DNA of 64,000 bases. It comes from Pedobacter yulinensis (GTDB lineage Bacteria > Bacteroidota > Bacteroidia > Sphingobacteriales > Sphingobacteriaceae). The stretch is taken from contig NZ_KZ686269.1 in the NCBI RefSeq assembly GCF_003029735.1, positions 1,488,001 to 1,552,000 of the forward strand, read 5' to 3'. A model generated the notes under the pieces. The model was not told where the DNA came from and ran no database searches. It saw nothing but the letters and a program-made list of their open reading frames with translations. Positions 1 to 8,892 of this stretch are shown piece after piece. The position numbers and the translations under genes are program-made. Within the stretch, counting starts at the first letter, position 1; the number at the start of each line of letters is the position of its first letter.

Positions 1-863
1 TTCCCGATTTCCACAACCAGCCAGCCGGCTTGCCGGTACACCCGCACCTGTACCCATGCCGCCGCCGCAGCAGTGGCCACACCATGTTTAAATGAGTTCT
101 CTACCAGGGGCAGCAACAGCAAAGGCGCGAGCTGCAGATCATCGACCCGGTCTGGAACGTGCATCTCGACCTCCAGCCTGCTGCCGTACCGGTTTTGCTG
201 CAAACCAATGTAATGCCTGATATAGTCGAGTTCTGCCGACAGGGCGACCCGATCCCGCGAGGCATCGTACAGGCTGTAATCGAGTACGCCCGAGAGGCGT
301 GCGATCAGCGCGGCCGTTTCCGGGCTGCTGGCAAGCGCCGTTGAGTAAATGTTGTTCAGTGTATTAAAAATAAAGTGCGGCTGTACCTGCGCTTTAAGCA
401 GATCCAGTTCTGCCCGGGTTTTGTGCTGCAGCAGTTCCTGGACCCGGTGCCGTTCGTCGTACCACCAGCGGATAAAAAAGGAAAGCGCATACAGGCCTGT
501 GATCGTATACAGGTTCACCAGTTCCACCAGCAGTTTGCCCGGTGCAAAAAAGGACATCGAGAGCGCATGGGGAAAGTAGCGCGGGTAGATCACATCGTAA
601 TTGACATAGCGCCTGACGAGCAAGAGCAACAGCGCACTGATCAACAGGCTCAGCCAGAAAAGGGCCCTGCGGCCCTGCTGGTACAACCGCCTGAAAAAAA
701 TGTGAACGGTCAGCACCGAAAAGACCAGCGCAACGGGCAGGGCCATGCACGCATTGAGGAAATAGCCGTTGTAGTCGCCATACAGCGAAGCCAGCCCCAA
801 CCATTGGTACAAAAAGTAAAAGAGCCAGAAGAGCAGGTTAAAAAACAGGGTGTTGAACTTCAT
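1..863 (-). CDS. LytS/YehU-type sensor histidine kinase (3' end outside window)
   Basis: Reading leftward from ATG at 863 there is one open frame to the window edge (287 codons). It starts with several hydrophobic helices (about residues 1-130), then carries the His_kinase motif QPHFIFNTLNNIYS, where His accepts the phosphate, and an N-box-like VENSFKHG of the HATPase domain. This is the LytS family, which normally pairs with a LytTR response regulator; the partner would lie off the left edge. The C-terminal end of the ATPase domain is missing only because the window stops. The longer open frames on the opposite strand here are shadows. Confidence 0.9.
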   Translation of the reverse strand, partial: MKFNTLFFNLLFWLFYFLYQWLGLASLYGDYNGYFLNACMALPVALVFSVLTVHIFFRRLYQQGRRALFWLSLLISALLLLLVRRYVNYDVIYPRYFPHALSMSFFAPGKLLVELVNLYTITGLYALSFFIRWWYDERHRVQELLQHKTRAELDLLKAQVQPHFIFNTLNNIYSTALASSPETAALIARLSGVLDYSLYDASRDRVALSAELDYIRHYIGLQQNRYGSRLEVEMHVPDRVDDLQLAPLLLLPLVENSFKHGVATAAAAAWVQVRVYRQAGWLVVEIG

Positions 864-1026
864 ATATTGCTTTGTGACAAATTAAAGCTATTCTCTCTGG
901 ATAAACACCATTAGCTGCTTTGTACCCGGGCAGATTTCGACGAACAACAGAATTTCCCGGTGAACGCCGTTTACCGGACGATGCGGTCGTGTACAGAAAA
1001 ACGCGGCAGGTACGGCTACCGGTCTA

Positions 1027-1034
1027 TAGATTTG
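1027..1034 (+). promoter_or_regulatory. Candidate -7 element (TAGATTTG)
   Basis: TAGATTTG fits the Bacteroidota -7 consensus TAnnTTTG and lies 19 bases before the ATG of the DoxX-like gene. I see no clear -33 TTG at the usual distance, so this is a tentative call. Confidence 0.35.
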
Positions 1035-1053
1035 GGGAAACGCAGACCCTCAC

Positions 1054-1887
1054 ATGAACAGACTCATCTTTGCCGGCAGGGCTTTTTATGCCTCAGCGTT
1101 GCTCGTGTACGGCATACAGCAACTTTATTTCGGAACGTTCAGGGACGTATTTTTCTCGCCCTACCAGCAACACCTTCCCTTGCTCCCCGTTTGGTCGGGT
1201 CTTTTTGGCCTGTATCTTATAGCGACGGGGGTTTACCTGTTCATACCCGGCAAGGGGAAACAGGCTGCATTGCTGCTGGGCGCGGTATGGACGGTGCTTT
1301 TCCTGGGTGCGCAGCTAAGTTACCAGCTCATTTCCCAACCAAACAAACTTTACCACCTTGGCCTCTGGACCGCGCCGCTCAAAGAGCTTGCCCTGGCCGG
1401 CGGCGCTTTCATTGTGGCAAGCTCCTTTCGCAGCCCGCCAGTACAAACCGGATTTATAAACCGGTTAATGCCTTACGGTAATTTGTTTTTCCTGTATACG
1501 ATAAGCAGCTTTGGGGTTTCGCACCTGGTGTACACTCCTGTGCTTGCGGCCACCGTACCGGCATGGGTGGCAAATCCGGTTTTCTGGACCGTGCTGACCG
1601 GCATTACGCTTACGGCTGGCGGTATTGCCCTTATCCTCGGCTTCCGGATTCGCATCATCAGCCTGCTCCTCTCGCTCAAAATATTTCTGTGGGTCTGGCT
1701 CGTTCACGTACCGGGCACATTGTCAAATGGCTTTACGGATAACCGGGGAGATTTGCTGGCCAGCACCTTCGACGCCCTGGCTTTCAGCGGTTCTGCCCTG
1801 CTCATGGGCCTGACCATGAAAGGGCAGCACTGGGTGCAGCAGGTTGAAAAATGGGGCGAAGAAAATTCTTACCTTAAAGCCACCTGA
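1054..1887 (+). CDS. DoxX-like integral membrane protein
   Basis: A 277-residue protein made almost wholly of membrane helices (about eight), in two halves that look alike: an N-terminal GRAFYASALLVYGIQ unit and a second unit from about residue 145. The arrangement resembles DoxX/DoxD-like families, whose biochemical role is poorly defined. It is followed one base later by a DUF1624-type membrane protein, so the two are probably co-transcribed. The only other call I considered is a generic unknown membrane protein. Confidence 0.6.
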   Translation: MNRLIFAGRAFYASALLVYGIQQLYFGTFRDVFFSPYQQHLPLLPVWSGLFGLYLIATGVYLFIPGKGKQAALLLGAVWTVLFLGAQLSYQLISQPNKLYHLGLWTAPLKELALAGGAFIVASSFRSPPVQTGFINRLMPYGNLFFLYTISSFGVSHLVYTPVLAATVPAWVANPVFWTVLTGITLTAGGIALILGFRIRIISLLLSLKIFLWVWLVHVPGTLSNGFTDNRGDLLASTFDALAFSGSALLMGLTMKGQHWVQQVEKWGEENSYLKAT

Positions 1888-1888
1888 A

Positions 1889-3049
1889 ATGAAAAGGAAT
1901 GACAGTATAGATTTTATGCGGGGGCTGGTCATGATCATCATGGCTCTGGACCATGTGCGCGATATGCTCCATCTCAGCTCGCTTACCCAGTCGCCCACCG
2001 ACCTCAATACCACGAATACCGCCTTGTTCTTTACCCGCTGGGTTACCTACCTCTGTGCGCCGACCTTTGTTTTTCTTTCAGGCGCTTCTGCATTCCTGTC
2101 ACTGCAGGCCAGGAACGATGTGCCGGCGGCCCGGCGTTTCCTGCTGACCCGGGGCCTATGGCTGATCGTACTGGAATTTACTCTCGTCAATTTCGGGATG
2201 TGGTTCGACCTGCGTTTCAGCTTTCTGATCTTTGAGGTTATTGCCGCAATCGGCGTCGGTTTTATCATCCTTGCGCTGCTCATCAGCCTGCCGCAACGCG
2301 TAATCGGCATAACCGGCCTGACGATCCTGGCCCTGCACAACCTGGTTGCCTTCAGCCCTTCAGCAAACGCCTCTTTGCCAATGAAACTGCTTTCCTCGCT
2401 TTTTTTGCCCGGTGCATGGCCTTATGCCGAAGACAGACTGTTTTTTATGGGCTACCCCCCGGTTCCCTGGCTGGGCATCATGCTGGTTGGTTTTGGTGCC
2501 GGCAAGACTTTCCTGCTCCCGCAGGATCAGCAAAGTTCAGTATTCCTGAAAGCCGGACTGGCGGCCCTTGGCCTTTTCCTGCTGATCAGGTTGACGAACG
2601 TTTACGGCGATCCGGCGCTATGGGCGGTGCAGGAAAAAAATCTATTCACGGTGCTTTCCTTTCTTAATGTGACCAAATATCCCCCTTCCCTGTTGTTCTG
2701 CCTGCTGTTTTTGGGTTTGATGTGCCTGGTCCTGTCTGCTGCCCAGGGGCTTAGGGCCCGGTGGGTACGCCGGGTTACCGTGTATGGTAGAACGCCGTTG
2801 TTCTATTTCCTGGTGCACTGGTACATTATTCATCCCCTTGTTTTTGTCATGGTATTTGTACAGGGCTTTAGTCCGGGCGACCTGGTCTTCGGGTCCAGCT
2901 TCGGCAGGCCGGCCAGCGGCAGCGGAATTGCTTTGTGGGCGGTTTACCTGGTCTGGGCAGGTATTGTACTGCTGATGTATCCTTTGTGTAGCTGGTATGG
3001 CCGGTACAAGGCACGACATCCGGACAAAAAGTGGCTCCGTTACCTTTAG
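1889..3049 (+). CDS. DUF1624/heparan-alpha-glucosaminide acetyltransferase-like membrane protein
   Basis: A 386-residue polytopic membrane protein starting MKRNDSIDFMRG. The motif RGLVMIIMALDHVRD near the N-terminus is the hallmark of the DUF1624 / HGSNAT catalytic-domain family, which move acyl groups across or at the membrane; a second conserved patch is LVHWYIIHPL near residue 310. I chose ATG 1889 because the conserved N-terminus begins there and it abuts the preceding stop (1885-1887); an in-frame ATG at 1844 would overlap the upstream gene. The substrate is unknown. Confidence 0.75.
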   Translation: MKRNDSIDFMRGLVMIIMALDHVRDMLHLSSLTQSPTDLNTTNTALFFTRWVTYLCAPTFVFLSGASAFLSLQARNDVPAARRFLLTRGLWLIVLEFTLVNFGMWFDLRFSFLIFEVIAAIGVGFIILALLISLPQRVIGITGLTILALHNLVAFSPSANASLPMKLLSSLFLPGAWPYAEDRLFFMGYPPVPWLGIMLVGFGAGKTFLLPQDQQSSVFLKAGLAALGLFLLIRLTNVYGDPALWAVQEKNLFTVLSFLNVTKYPPSLLFCLLFLGLMCLVLSAAQGLRARWVRRVTVYGRTPLFYFLVHWYIIHPLVFVMVFVQGFSPGDLVFGSSFGRPASGSGIALWAVYLVWAGIVLLMYPLCSWYGRYKARHPDKKWLRYL

Positions 3050-3186
3050 AAAACCTCTGGCGGCCCTGAACGTATTCCTTAGACCGGCCAGTTTAAGCCG
3101 ATTGGCAGGAAAACTGGATCAGCGGCCCTTTGCAGCGGCTGCTTAAGTTTGCAGTGACAATAGGGTCAAATCATAAGATCATTAAA

Positions 3187-3420
3187 ATGGCAAAATCAAT
3201 TTTTTATCATGCAGGCTGCCCGGTTTGTGTAAGCGCTGAACAAGACATCATCGGCCTGATCGGTGAATCGAATGTCGAGGTAGTACACCTGGGTGAAGCC
3301 AGTGACCGCATCGGCGAAGCGGAGCAGGCAGGCGTTCAGTCTGTTCCCGCCCTGCTCACCCCAAACGGCAATGTACTGCATATCAACTTCGGCGCTTCGC
3401 TGGCCGACGTAAAAGGTTAA
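3187..3420 (+). CDS. Small thioredoxin/glutaredoxin-like protein
   Basis: A 77-residue protein with the redox motif CPVC at residues 11-14 after a short beta strand, and a VPALLTPNG stretch that matches the cis-Pro region of thioredoxin folds. It is shorter than a normal thioredoxin (about 105) and closer to a minimal glutaredoxin-like fold. No signal peptide, so it is probably cytoplasmic. I start at MAKSIFYH; an upstream in-frame ATG at 3130 would add residues that do not look conserved. A strong terminator follows at 3428. Confidence 0.7.
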   Translation: MAKSIFYHAGCPVCVSAEQDIIGLIGESNVEVVHLGEASDRIGEAEQAGVQSVPALLTPNGNVLHINFGASLADVKG

Positions 3421-3427
3421 CACCCGG

Positions 3428-3449
3428 GACCCCGCCGACCGGCGGGGTC
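3428..3449 (+). terminator. Rho-independent terminator
   Basis: A perfect 9-bp GC-rich stem (GACCCCGCC / GGCGGGGTC) with loop GACC, followed by TTGTTT. It lies 8 bases after the stop of the thioredoxin-like gene. Confidence 0.85.
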
Positions 3450-3474
3450 TTGTTTCTGCCTGGTCTCAGAACCA

Positions 3475-4884
3475 TCAGAGCAATCTGCCCAGGGCCTGGA
3501 TTCCCTGTTCGAGTTGTGTTTCGCTCAGCGAAGCATACCCCAGCCGCAAGCCGTTCACCGGCTTTTCAAAACTGAAACTTTCCGGCGACAGCACCTGAAC
3601 GCCCTTCTGCAGCAGCTGTCCGGCAACCGCGGGCAGGTTAACTTGCTGCCGGGCTTCAAGCCAGAACGCAAGCCCGCCTTCCGGCTTGCGGAAGTTCACC
3701 TTGTCGCCCAGCTGCGCCTGGATCAATTTTTCAAAAAAGTCACGTTTGTTCTTATAATGAAGGGTGGCCTTTCGCAGGTGCCGCTTGATATGGCCGTCGT
3801 TGATCAGCTGCAGAACGGCCTGCTCCATCATGTTGTCGCCCTGCGCATCAATGATCTGCCGCAGCCGTGCCACGCTGGCAATCAGATCTTTTGACGAGGC
3901 CAGGTAACCGATTCGCAGCGCCGGCGCCACGATCTTACTCATGGTGCCTATATAGACGAAACTGCCCGCCCCATCGAAGCTACTTAGCGGCAAAATTGGT
4001 CGCTGCCCGAAATGAAATTCATTGTCATAGTCGTCTTCGATCACCGTAAAACCAAAGGTGTTCGACAAATGGACGAGTTCGAGCCGCCGTTGCAGGCTCA
4101 GTGTAACCGTAGTGGGAAATTGGTGATGCGGTGTTGTATAAACTGCCTTGATGCGCTGGTTCTGCAACAAAAGCTTTAGCTCATCGACCATCATCCCTTC
4201 GCGGTCAACCGGCACAGGCACCAGGCGCGCGCCCGCACTTTCGAATGCCCGCCAGGCCGGTTTATATCCCGGATTTTCGACAGCCACCATGTCGCCGGGC
4301 TGCAACAGGCAGTGCGCCGCAAGGTACATGGCCATCTGACTGCCCCGGGTAATGAAAAGTTCATCGGCTTCGAGCTTCATTCCCCGTTTGTAGTTGAGCA
4401 TCTGCACGATAGCCTGCCTGAAGTCTGCATCGCCCGCACTTTCACTGTAACCCATCATCTGCCAGCGGCCTTTGCGGTTAAATATCTGCCGGTATGCCCC
4501 AGCCAGCTCGGCTATCGGGGCAATGCGCGTGTCGGGTATCCCGTCGTCGAAAACGATGGCAGGCTTGATGCCGGCGGATTTTGCAACCGGTTCCTGCTGT
4601 GCACGTTTTCCACCCAATGAAGCAGGAAGGCAAGCCGCGACGAAGGTGCCGCGCCTTTCTTTCGCCGTCAGCCAGCCCTCCGCAAGTAACACGTCGAGCG
4701 CCTCGATCACCGTATTGCGGTTTACCTTCAGTTGCGCAGCAAGTCCACGGCTCCCAGGCAGCGGATCACCGCTTTTAAGTTTACCCGATTTGATGGCGGT
4801 GATGATGGCATCTGCGATCTGAATGTAAACCGCACGTTGGCCGTGCATATCGATCGGTATCTGTAAATCCCATGGTCGGAGCAT
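3475..4884 (-). CDS. MocR/PdxR-type GntR regulator with aminotransferase domain
   Basis: A 469-residue two-domain regulator. Residues about 5-75 form a GntR winged helix (AIKSGKLKSGDPLPGSRGLA, then NRNTVIEALDVLL); residues about 105-465 are a class I aminotransferase fold with the PLP lysine in GTMSKIVAPALRIGY. In this family the aminotransferase domain senses PLP or an amine rather than catalysing a pathway step. It is divergent from a cupin gene and a DHDPS-family gene, which are its probable targets. ATG 4884 gives the usual N-terminus; an in-frame start at 4956 would cover most of the promoter region. Confidence 0.88.
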   Translation of the reverse strand: MLRPWDLQIPIDMHGQRAVYIQIADAIITAIKSGKLKSGDPLPGSRGLAAQLKVNRNTVIEALDVLLAEGWLTAKERRGTFVAACLPASLGGKRAQQEPVAKSAGIKPAIVFDDGIPDTRIAPIAELAGAYRQIFNRKGRWQMMGYSESAGDADFRQAIVQMLNYKRGMKLEADELFITRGSQMAMYLAAHCLLQPGDMVAVENPGYKPAWRAFESAGARLVPVPVDREGMMVDELKLLLQNQRIKAVYTTPHHQFPTTVTLSLQRRLELVHLSNTFGFTVIEDDYDNEFHFGQRPILPLSSFDGAGSFVYIGTMSKIVAPALRIGYLASSKDLIASVARLRQIIDAQGDNMMEQAVLQLINDGHIKRHLRKATLHYKNKRDFFEKLIQAQLGDKVNFRKPEGGLAFWLEARQQVNLPAVAGQLLQKGVQVLSPESFSFEKPVNGLRLGYASLSETQLEQGIQALGRLL

Positions 4885-4985
4885 ATCTGGACTAGCTAAA
4901 TATGAAAAAACTGTATCAGCAAGATGGTCCAAATATACAACAAATTTGCAGGGCAATCACGCAAGAACATATAAACTTTAAAATC

Positions 4986-5495
4986 ATGATGAACACCAAA
5001 TCAATTCTCCGTGAAAGTGCCGCAGGGATAGCGGCCCACGATGAACAGCTGGCATTCAGCTCAAAAGATTTCCACAAAACCTTTGCCCGTCCGGTTTATA
5101 TCAGGCCAACGCACCTGGTGCACAGGAACGTGGAAAAGGCGGGCGGACATGACCAGTTCTCGACCGAACGCAAACACCCTGTTTTTTTTGTGGACCTGCC
5201 CAGCAAAAACGTCAGCATGACCATCGGCGGTCTGCTTCCGGGTCAATTGACGAATCGCCACCGCCACACCTACGAAACGGTACTGTACGTACTGGAAGGT
5301 CGAGGATATACTGAAATTGAGGGCGAAAAGGTGGAATGGCAGCAGGGCGATGCGGTGTACATTCCTTCCTGGGCATGGCACAGGCACCAGAACCTGAGCG
5401 ACGCTGAACCCGCTAAATACATTGCCTGCGAAAATGCGCCTCAGCTGCAAAACCTGGGGGTGGCCCTGCGCGAAGAGGAAGGCCGCGACCTGTAA
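4986..5495 (+). CDS. Cupin-domain protein
   Basis: A 169-170-residue single-cupin protein. The two metal-binding motifs are visible: HRHTYETVLYVLEGRG (His, His, Glu ligands, about residues 92-107) and PSWAWHRH (about 128-135). Such proteins are small dioxygenases, isomerases or sugar/acid-binding proteins; the substrate cannot be read from sequence. It sits 51 bases before a DHDPS-family gene and is divergent from a MocR regulator, so the three probably form one catabolic or modification unit. Two ATGs in a row (4986, 4989) are possible starts. Confidence 0.75.
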   Translation: MMNTKSILRESAAGIAAHDEQLAFSSKDFHKTFARPVYIRPTHLVHRNVEKAGGHDQFSTERKHPVFFVDLPSKNVSMTIGGLLPGQLTNRHRHTYETVLYVLEGRGYTEIEGEKVEWQQGDAVYIPSWAWHRHQNLSDAEPAKYIACENAPQLQNLGVALREEEGRDL

Positions 5496-5509
5496 AATTC
5501 AAATAACGC

Positions 5510-5529
5510 GATCCTCCTTCGGGAGGATC
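5510..5529 (+). terminator. Intergenic hairpin (possible attenuator or partial terminator)
   Basis: An 8-bp stem GATCCTCC / GGAGGATC closed by the stable tetraloop TTCG, between the cupin and DHDPS-family genes. The downstream bases (TTAAATCC) are not a real T-run, so it may only reduce read-through or protect the upstream mRNA rather than end transcription. Confidence 0.5.
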
Positions 5530-5545
5530 TTAAATCCATTTCGAG

Positions 5546-6436
5546 ATGAAAGAAACACCATTCAAAGGCATTATTGCGTATCCCATTACGCCTTTTACAG
5601 CAAACGGGCAGGTCGACCTGCGCCTGTTCAGGTCGCTGGTTGAGCGGCTTGTGCAAAGCGGGGCACACGGCATTGCGCCGCTGGGCAGTACCGGTGTACT
5701 CCCCTACCTGAAAGATGAAGAAAAGGAGGCGGTCACAGAGGCCGCCATTCAACAGGCCGGCGGCCGCGTACCTACGCTGGTCGGCGTATCGAACCTGACC
5801 ACTGCGCAAACCATTTACCATGCGCAGTTTGCCGAAAAGGCAGGCGCTACGGCCGTCATGATCATCCCGATGAGTTACTGGAAACTGACCGACGAGGAAA
5901 TTGTAAGCCATTTCGACGCGGTGGCGTCTAAAATTTCCATTCCCATTATGGCTTACAACAATCCGGCAACCGGTGGCATCGATATGTCGCCGGCACTGCT
6001 GAAAAAGCTTTTACAGATTCCCAATGTAACCATGATCAAGGAAAGCACAGGCGATGTACAGCGCATGCATACCCTGAGGCGCGAACTGGGCGATGAGGTG
6101 GCTTTCTATAACGGCTCCAACCCGCTCGCGCTGGCCGCATTCGCAGCCGGTGCCAGGGGCTGGTGCACAGCTGCACCCAACCTCATTCCCGGTTTGACTA
6201 TGGATCTGTATGCAGCCGTTGCCGCAAACGACCTGGCTGCCGCACAGCACGTGTTTATGCAGCAGCTGGACCTGCTGAAATTTATCGTGGCCAAGGGCCT
6301 GCCCCGGGCAATCAAAACCGGCCTGGATCTCCTGGGTGAAAACGGCGGAGAACTCCGAAAACCGCTGTTGCCCTTAACGGCAGCTGAAAAGGTGGAGCTG
6401 GAGCAGGTATTGGCGCAACTCAGCGAGACGGCGTAG
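5546..6436 (+). CDS. DHDPS/N-acetylneuraminate lyase-family aldolase
   Basis: A 296-residue class I aldolase of the dihydrodipicolinate synthase family, full length. The Schiff-base lysine is in MIKESTGD (about residue 165) and the catalytic tyrosine in IMAYNNP (about 135). The first loop reads PLGSTGVLPYL where true DapA has GTTGE, so it is probably not the lysine-pathway enzyme but a paralogue acting on another 2-oxo acid. Its neighbours, a cupin gene upstream and a divergent MocR regulator, suggest breakdown of an amino- or hydroxy-acid. A strong terminator follows. Confidence 0.85.
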   Translation: MKETPFKGIIAYPITPFTANGQVDLRLFRSLVERLVQSGAHGIAPLGSTGVLPYLKDEEKEAVTEAAIQQAGGRVPTLVGVSNLTTAQTIYHAQFAEKAGATAVMIIPMSYWKLTDEEIVSHFDAVASKISIPIMAYNNPATGGIDMSPALLKKLLQIPNVTMIKESTGDVQRMHTLRRELGDEVAFYNGSNPLALAAFAAGARGWCTAAPNLIPGLTMDLYAAVAANDLAAAQHVFMQQLDLLKFIVAKGLPRAIKTGLDLLGENGGELRKPLLPLTAAEKVELEQVLAQLSETA

Positions 6437-6482
6437 GTTGAATTCTGCGTTTCGGGCAACTCCCGCTTCCTGTTACACTGAT

Positions 6483-6511
6483 AAGCAATTCCCAGGCGGA
6501 ATTGCTTTTTT
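6483..6511 (+). terminator. Rho-independent terminator
   Basis: Stem AAGCAATTCC / GGAATTGCTT with a 5-base loop CAGGC and a run of T directly after it. It ends the cupin/DHDPS-family unit. Confidence 0.9.
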
Positions 6512-6558
6512 CATGCAGGTACGGCCAGGGGCAATTGGCTGCGCCTGGCGCCGCCAAC

Positions 6559-6933
6559 TTAGGTCACGATCTCCATGTCGGGTTGTGGCGCCATCCTGGA
6601 TTTTACATAACCTGAATGTTCTGTTCCCCATCGGTCAATCGTGGTCAGCACAGGCAGAATGGTTTCACCAAAGGGTGTCAGGAAATACATTGACTTCTTT
6701 GGGTAAATCCCTTCTTCAATACGCTTTTCCAGCACGCCGTCTGCCAGCAGCTCGGCCAGCTGCATTTCTATGACCCGCAGTGGTGCAATGCCGATTGCTT
6801 TCTGAATGAGCGCCGGCCGCACGATACCGCGACTGATCGCATCGAGGATGCACATTTTCCATTTGCCGCCAAAAATTTTAAATGCGATCCTGATGCCGCA
6901 GTCCAGATCCTCTTCCTGTTTCTTGCTGTACAT
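6559..6933 (-). CDS. HxlR-family transcriptional regulator
   Basis: A 124-residue winged-helix protein with the HxlR signature: a cysteine near the N-terminus (DCGIRIAFKIFGGKWK), the recognition helix region, and YFLTPFGETILPVL in the wing. HxlR proteins often sense aldehydes or oxidants through that cysteine. It is divergent from a DUF2306 membrane protein 137 bases away, its most likely target. Confidence 0.88.
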   Translation of the reverse strand: MYSKKQEEDLDCGIRIAFKIFGGKWKMCILDAISRGIVRPALIQKAIGIAPLRVIEMQLAELLADGVLEKRIEEGIYPKKSMYFLTPFGETILPVLTTIDRWGTEHSGYVKSRMAPQPDMEIVT

Positions 6934-7070
6934 ACATGTAGTTTTGATGCAAAATAACGAATGTTTCGCCGGGGGCCAGTGTTCAGTGATACCGAATCGT
7001 TTTTCGGTTATTTTTTTCTACCCCGCCGTGGTTCAAATTTGCAGCATACAATAAAATAACCTGCTGCAAG

Positions 7071-7709
7071 ATGTCAACACGAACCCCCAACAAGCGTTTT
7101 CGCTTTAGCCTGGCCGACCTGCCCCTTTTGCTGGTCTGGCTCGTTGTGTTTTATTTTACCTGGCTGTTTATGCATGGTGCGGATCATTTTCTGGCCATGA
7201 CGCGCGAAGCACTGGGCAAATATTTCCAGATGCGTTATGCGCTGATTGCGCACATTACGGCAGGCGGCGGATCGCTGCTGCTGGGGCTGCTGCAGTTCTG
7301 GCCAAAGCTGAGGCTGTATAGTGCACGCACACACCGGGCCATCGGCCTGCTGTACCTGCTGGCCGTACTTGTGAGCAGCCTGACCGCCGTAGCCCTGGCC
7401 TTTACCACAGCCTATACAATCAATTGGGCTTATGCCTTCTCCCTTCAGGTCTGGGTCAGTGTCTGGATCAGTTCTACGCTGATCGCCTACATGGCCGCCC
7501 TGAAAAAAAAATTCAAAAGCCATCAGGAATGGATGGTTAGAAGTTACCTGGTTACACTGGCTTTCCTGATTTCAGGACTGGCTGTTAAATTACCGGTTGT
7601 GCAGCAACTCGGCAGCTTTGAAGACATCAGTCCTTCTTTATTCTGGATGGGGTGGTCGGTACCACTTTACATATACCAGCTTTTCCTGAACTGGAGAGCA
7701 AAAAAATAG
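7071..7709 (+). CDS. DUF2306 membrane protein
   Basis: A 212-residue protein with about six membrane helices. The conserved pattern is HITAGGGSLLLGLLQF in helix 2, RTHRAIGLLYLL, and KKFKSHQEWMVRSY before the last helices; the paired histidines are typical of DUF2306 and hint at haem or metal binding, but no activity is established. The divergent HxlR gene suggests redox- or chemical-stress control. Confidence 0.78.
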   Translation: MSTRTPNKRFRFSLADLPLLLVWLVVFYFTWLFMHGADHFLAMTREALGKYFQMRYALIAHITAGGGSLLLGLLQFWPKLRLYSARTHRAIGLLYLLAVLVSSLTAVALAFTTAYTINWAYAFSLQVWVSVWISSTLIAYMAALKKKFKSHQEWMVRSYLVTLAFLISGLAVKLPVVQQLGSFEDISPSLFWMGWSVPLYIYQLFLNWRAKK

Positions 7710-7857
7710 TGAACAGCCCCTGCCTGAAGGCATCGTACAGCAACCTGCTGCAAGTATGACTTTTGGCGAACCGCTGCACCGGGCTCATCGCGTGTAAAGC
7801 AATGATTTCGTCCCGCAGGTCATGGGCCGGTTCATATGCTTCAGCGGCTTATTCAGG

Positions 7858-7886
7858 ATGCCTGCCGGGGGCATTCCGGCAGGCAT
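7858..7886 (-). terminator. Hairpin after gap
   Basis: A perfect 11-bp inverted repeat ATGCCTGCCGG / CCGGCAGGCAT with a 7-base loop, 7 bases past the gap stop codon. It lacks a T-run on the minus strand, so it may act as an mRNA 3'-end stabiliser as well as a terminator. Confidence 0.55.
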
Positions 7887-7892
7887 TTGCTG

Positions 7893-8870
7893 TTATAATA
7901 TGCTCACCAGTTCGGCGATCCGGTTCGAAATGCCAACTTCGTTGTCATACCAGGCTACAACCTTGACCATGTTGCCTATGCTTTTGGTCATGCTTCCATC
8001 GAGAATGGACGAGTGTGTGTTGCCCAACAGGTCAGACGAAACCAGCTGCTCTTCGGTATACTCCAGGATGCCTTTCAGCGAATTTTCTGCGTAGTGTTTA
8101 AACAGGTTGTTCAGCTCCTGTACCGAAACTTCCCTTTTCAGGTTAACGGAGAGGTCGGCGATCGAAACATCGATAACGGGAACACGGTAAGAATAGCCGT
8201 CCATTTTTCCCTTCAATGCGGGAAGCACATCGCCGATTGCTTTCGCGGCGCCGGTTGTGGTCGGAATAATGGAGTGAGAAGCCGCACGCGCCCTGCGCAG
8301 GTCCTTGTGCGGCGCATCCTGCAGGTTCTGGTCGGCTGTAAACGCATGAACGGTAACCATATAACCAGACACTACGCCAAATTCTTTGTCCAGGATATAG
8401 AGGATGGGCGCAATGCTCCCCGTGGTGCAGGATGCCGTTGAATAAATCTGGTCGCCACCAATCTCGTGATCGTTCACTCCGTGTACAATGGTTTTTACGC
8501 CGCCCGTAGCGGGCGCAGTGATCAGCACCTTTGCGGCGCCGGCAGTAATGTGGGCCTGCGCAGCCGACCGGTCTGTAAACCTGCCGGTCGACTCGACCAC
8601 CACATCGACACCCAGCGATGCCCAGGGCAGCCGGGACGGGTCTTTTTCGCTGAACAGGCGAATTTTACGACCGTTTACAATGATATTTTCTCCGTCTTCC
8701 TGCACTTCACCCGGAAAACGCCCGTGGGCAGTATCATATTTCAGCAGGTGGGCCAGTGTTTTGATATCAGTCAGGTCATTGACTGCAACGACTTCTGTTC
8801 CTGGTTTGTTCTGAAGGGCCCGAAGTGTCATCCGGCCAATTCGACCGAATCCGTTAATTGCAATTTTCAT
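7893..8870 (-). CDS. gap: Glyceraldehyde-3-phosphate dehydrogenase
   Basis: A 325-residue type I GAPDH. The NAD-binding GFGRIGR is at the N-terminus and the aspartate of NDLTD indicates NAD rather than NADP. The catalytic cysteine is Cys148 in TASCTTGS; most GAPDHs read ASCTTNC here, so Asn and the second Cys are replaced. The C-terminal WYDNEVG is intact. It oxidises glyceraldehyde-3-phosphate in glycolysis; given the altered motif and the AraC regulator 22 bases upstream, it may be a conditional paralogue rather than the main enzyme. Confidence 0.9.
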   Translation of the reverse strand: MKIAINGFGRIGRMTLRALQNKPGTEVVAVNDLTDIKTLAHLLKYDTAHGRFPGEVQEDGENIIVNGRKIRLFSEKDPSRLPWASLGVDVVVESTGRFTDRSAAQAHITAGAAKVLITAPATGGVKTIVHGVNDHEIGGDQIYSTASCTTGSIAPILYILDKEFGVVSGYMVTVHAFTADQNLQDAPHKDLRRARAASHSIIPTTTGAAKAIGDVLPALKGKMDGYSYRVPVIDVSIADLSVNLKREVSVQELNNLFKHYAENSLKGILEYTEEQLVSSDLLGNTHSSILDGSMTKSIGNMVKVVAWYDNEVGISNRIAELVSIL

Positions 8871-8892
8871 ACTCTCTTCATTAATGTTTATA

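Noticed and set aside
375..914. A 179-codon plus-strand open frame at the left end
   Set aside because: It lies antisense to a clear LytS-type kinase with intact motifs; the frame is a shadow.
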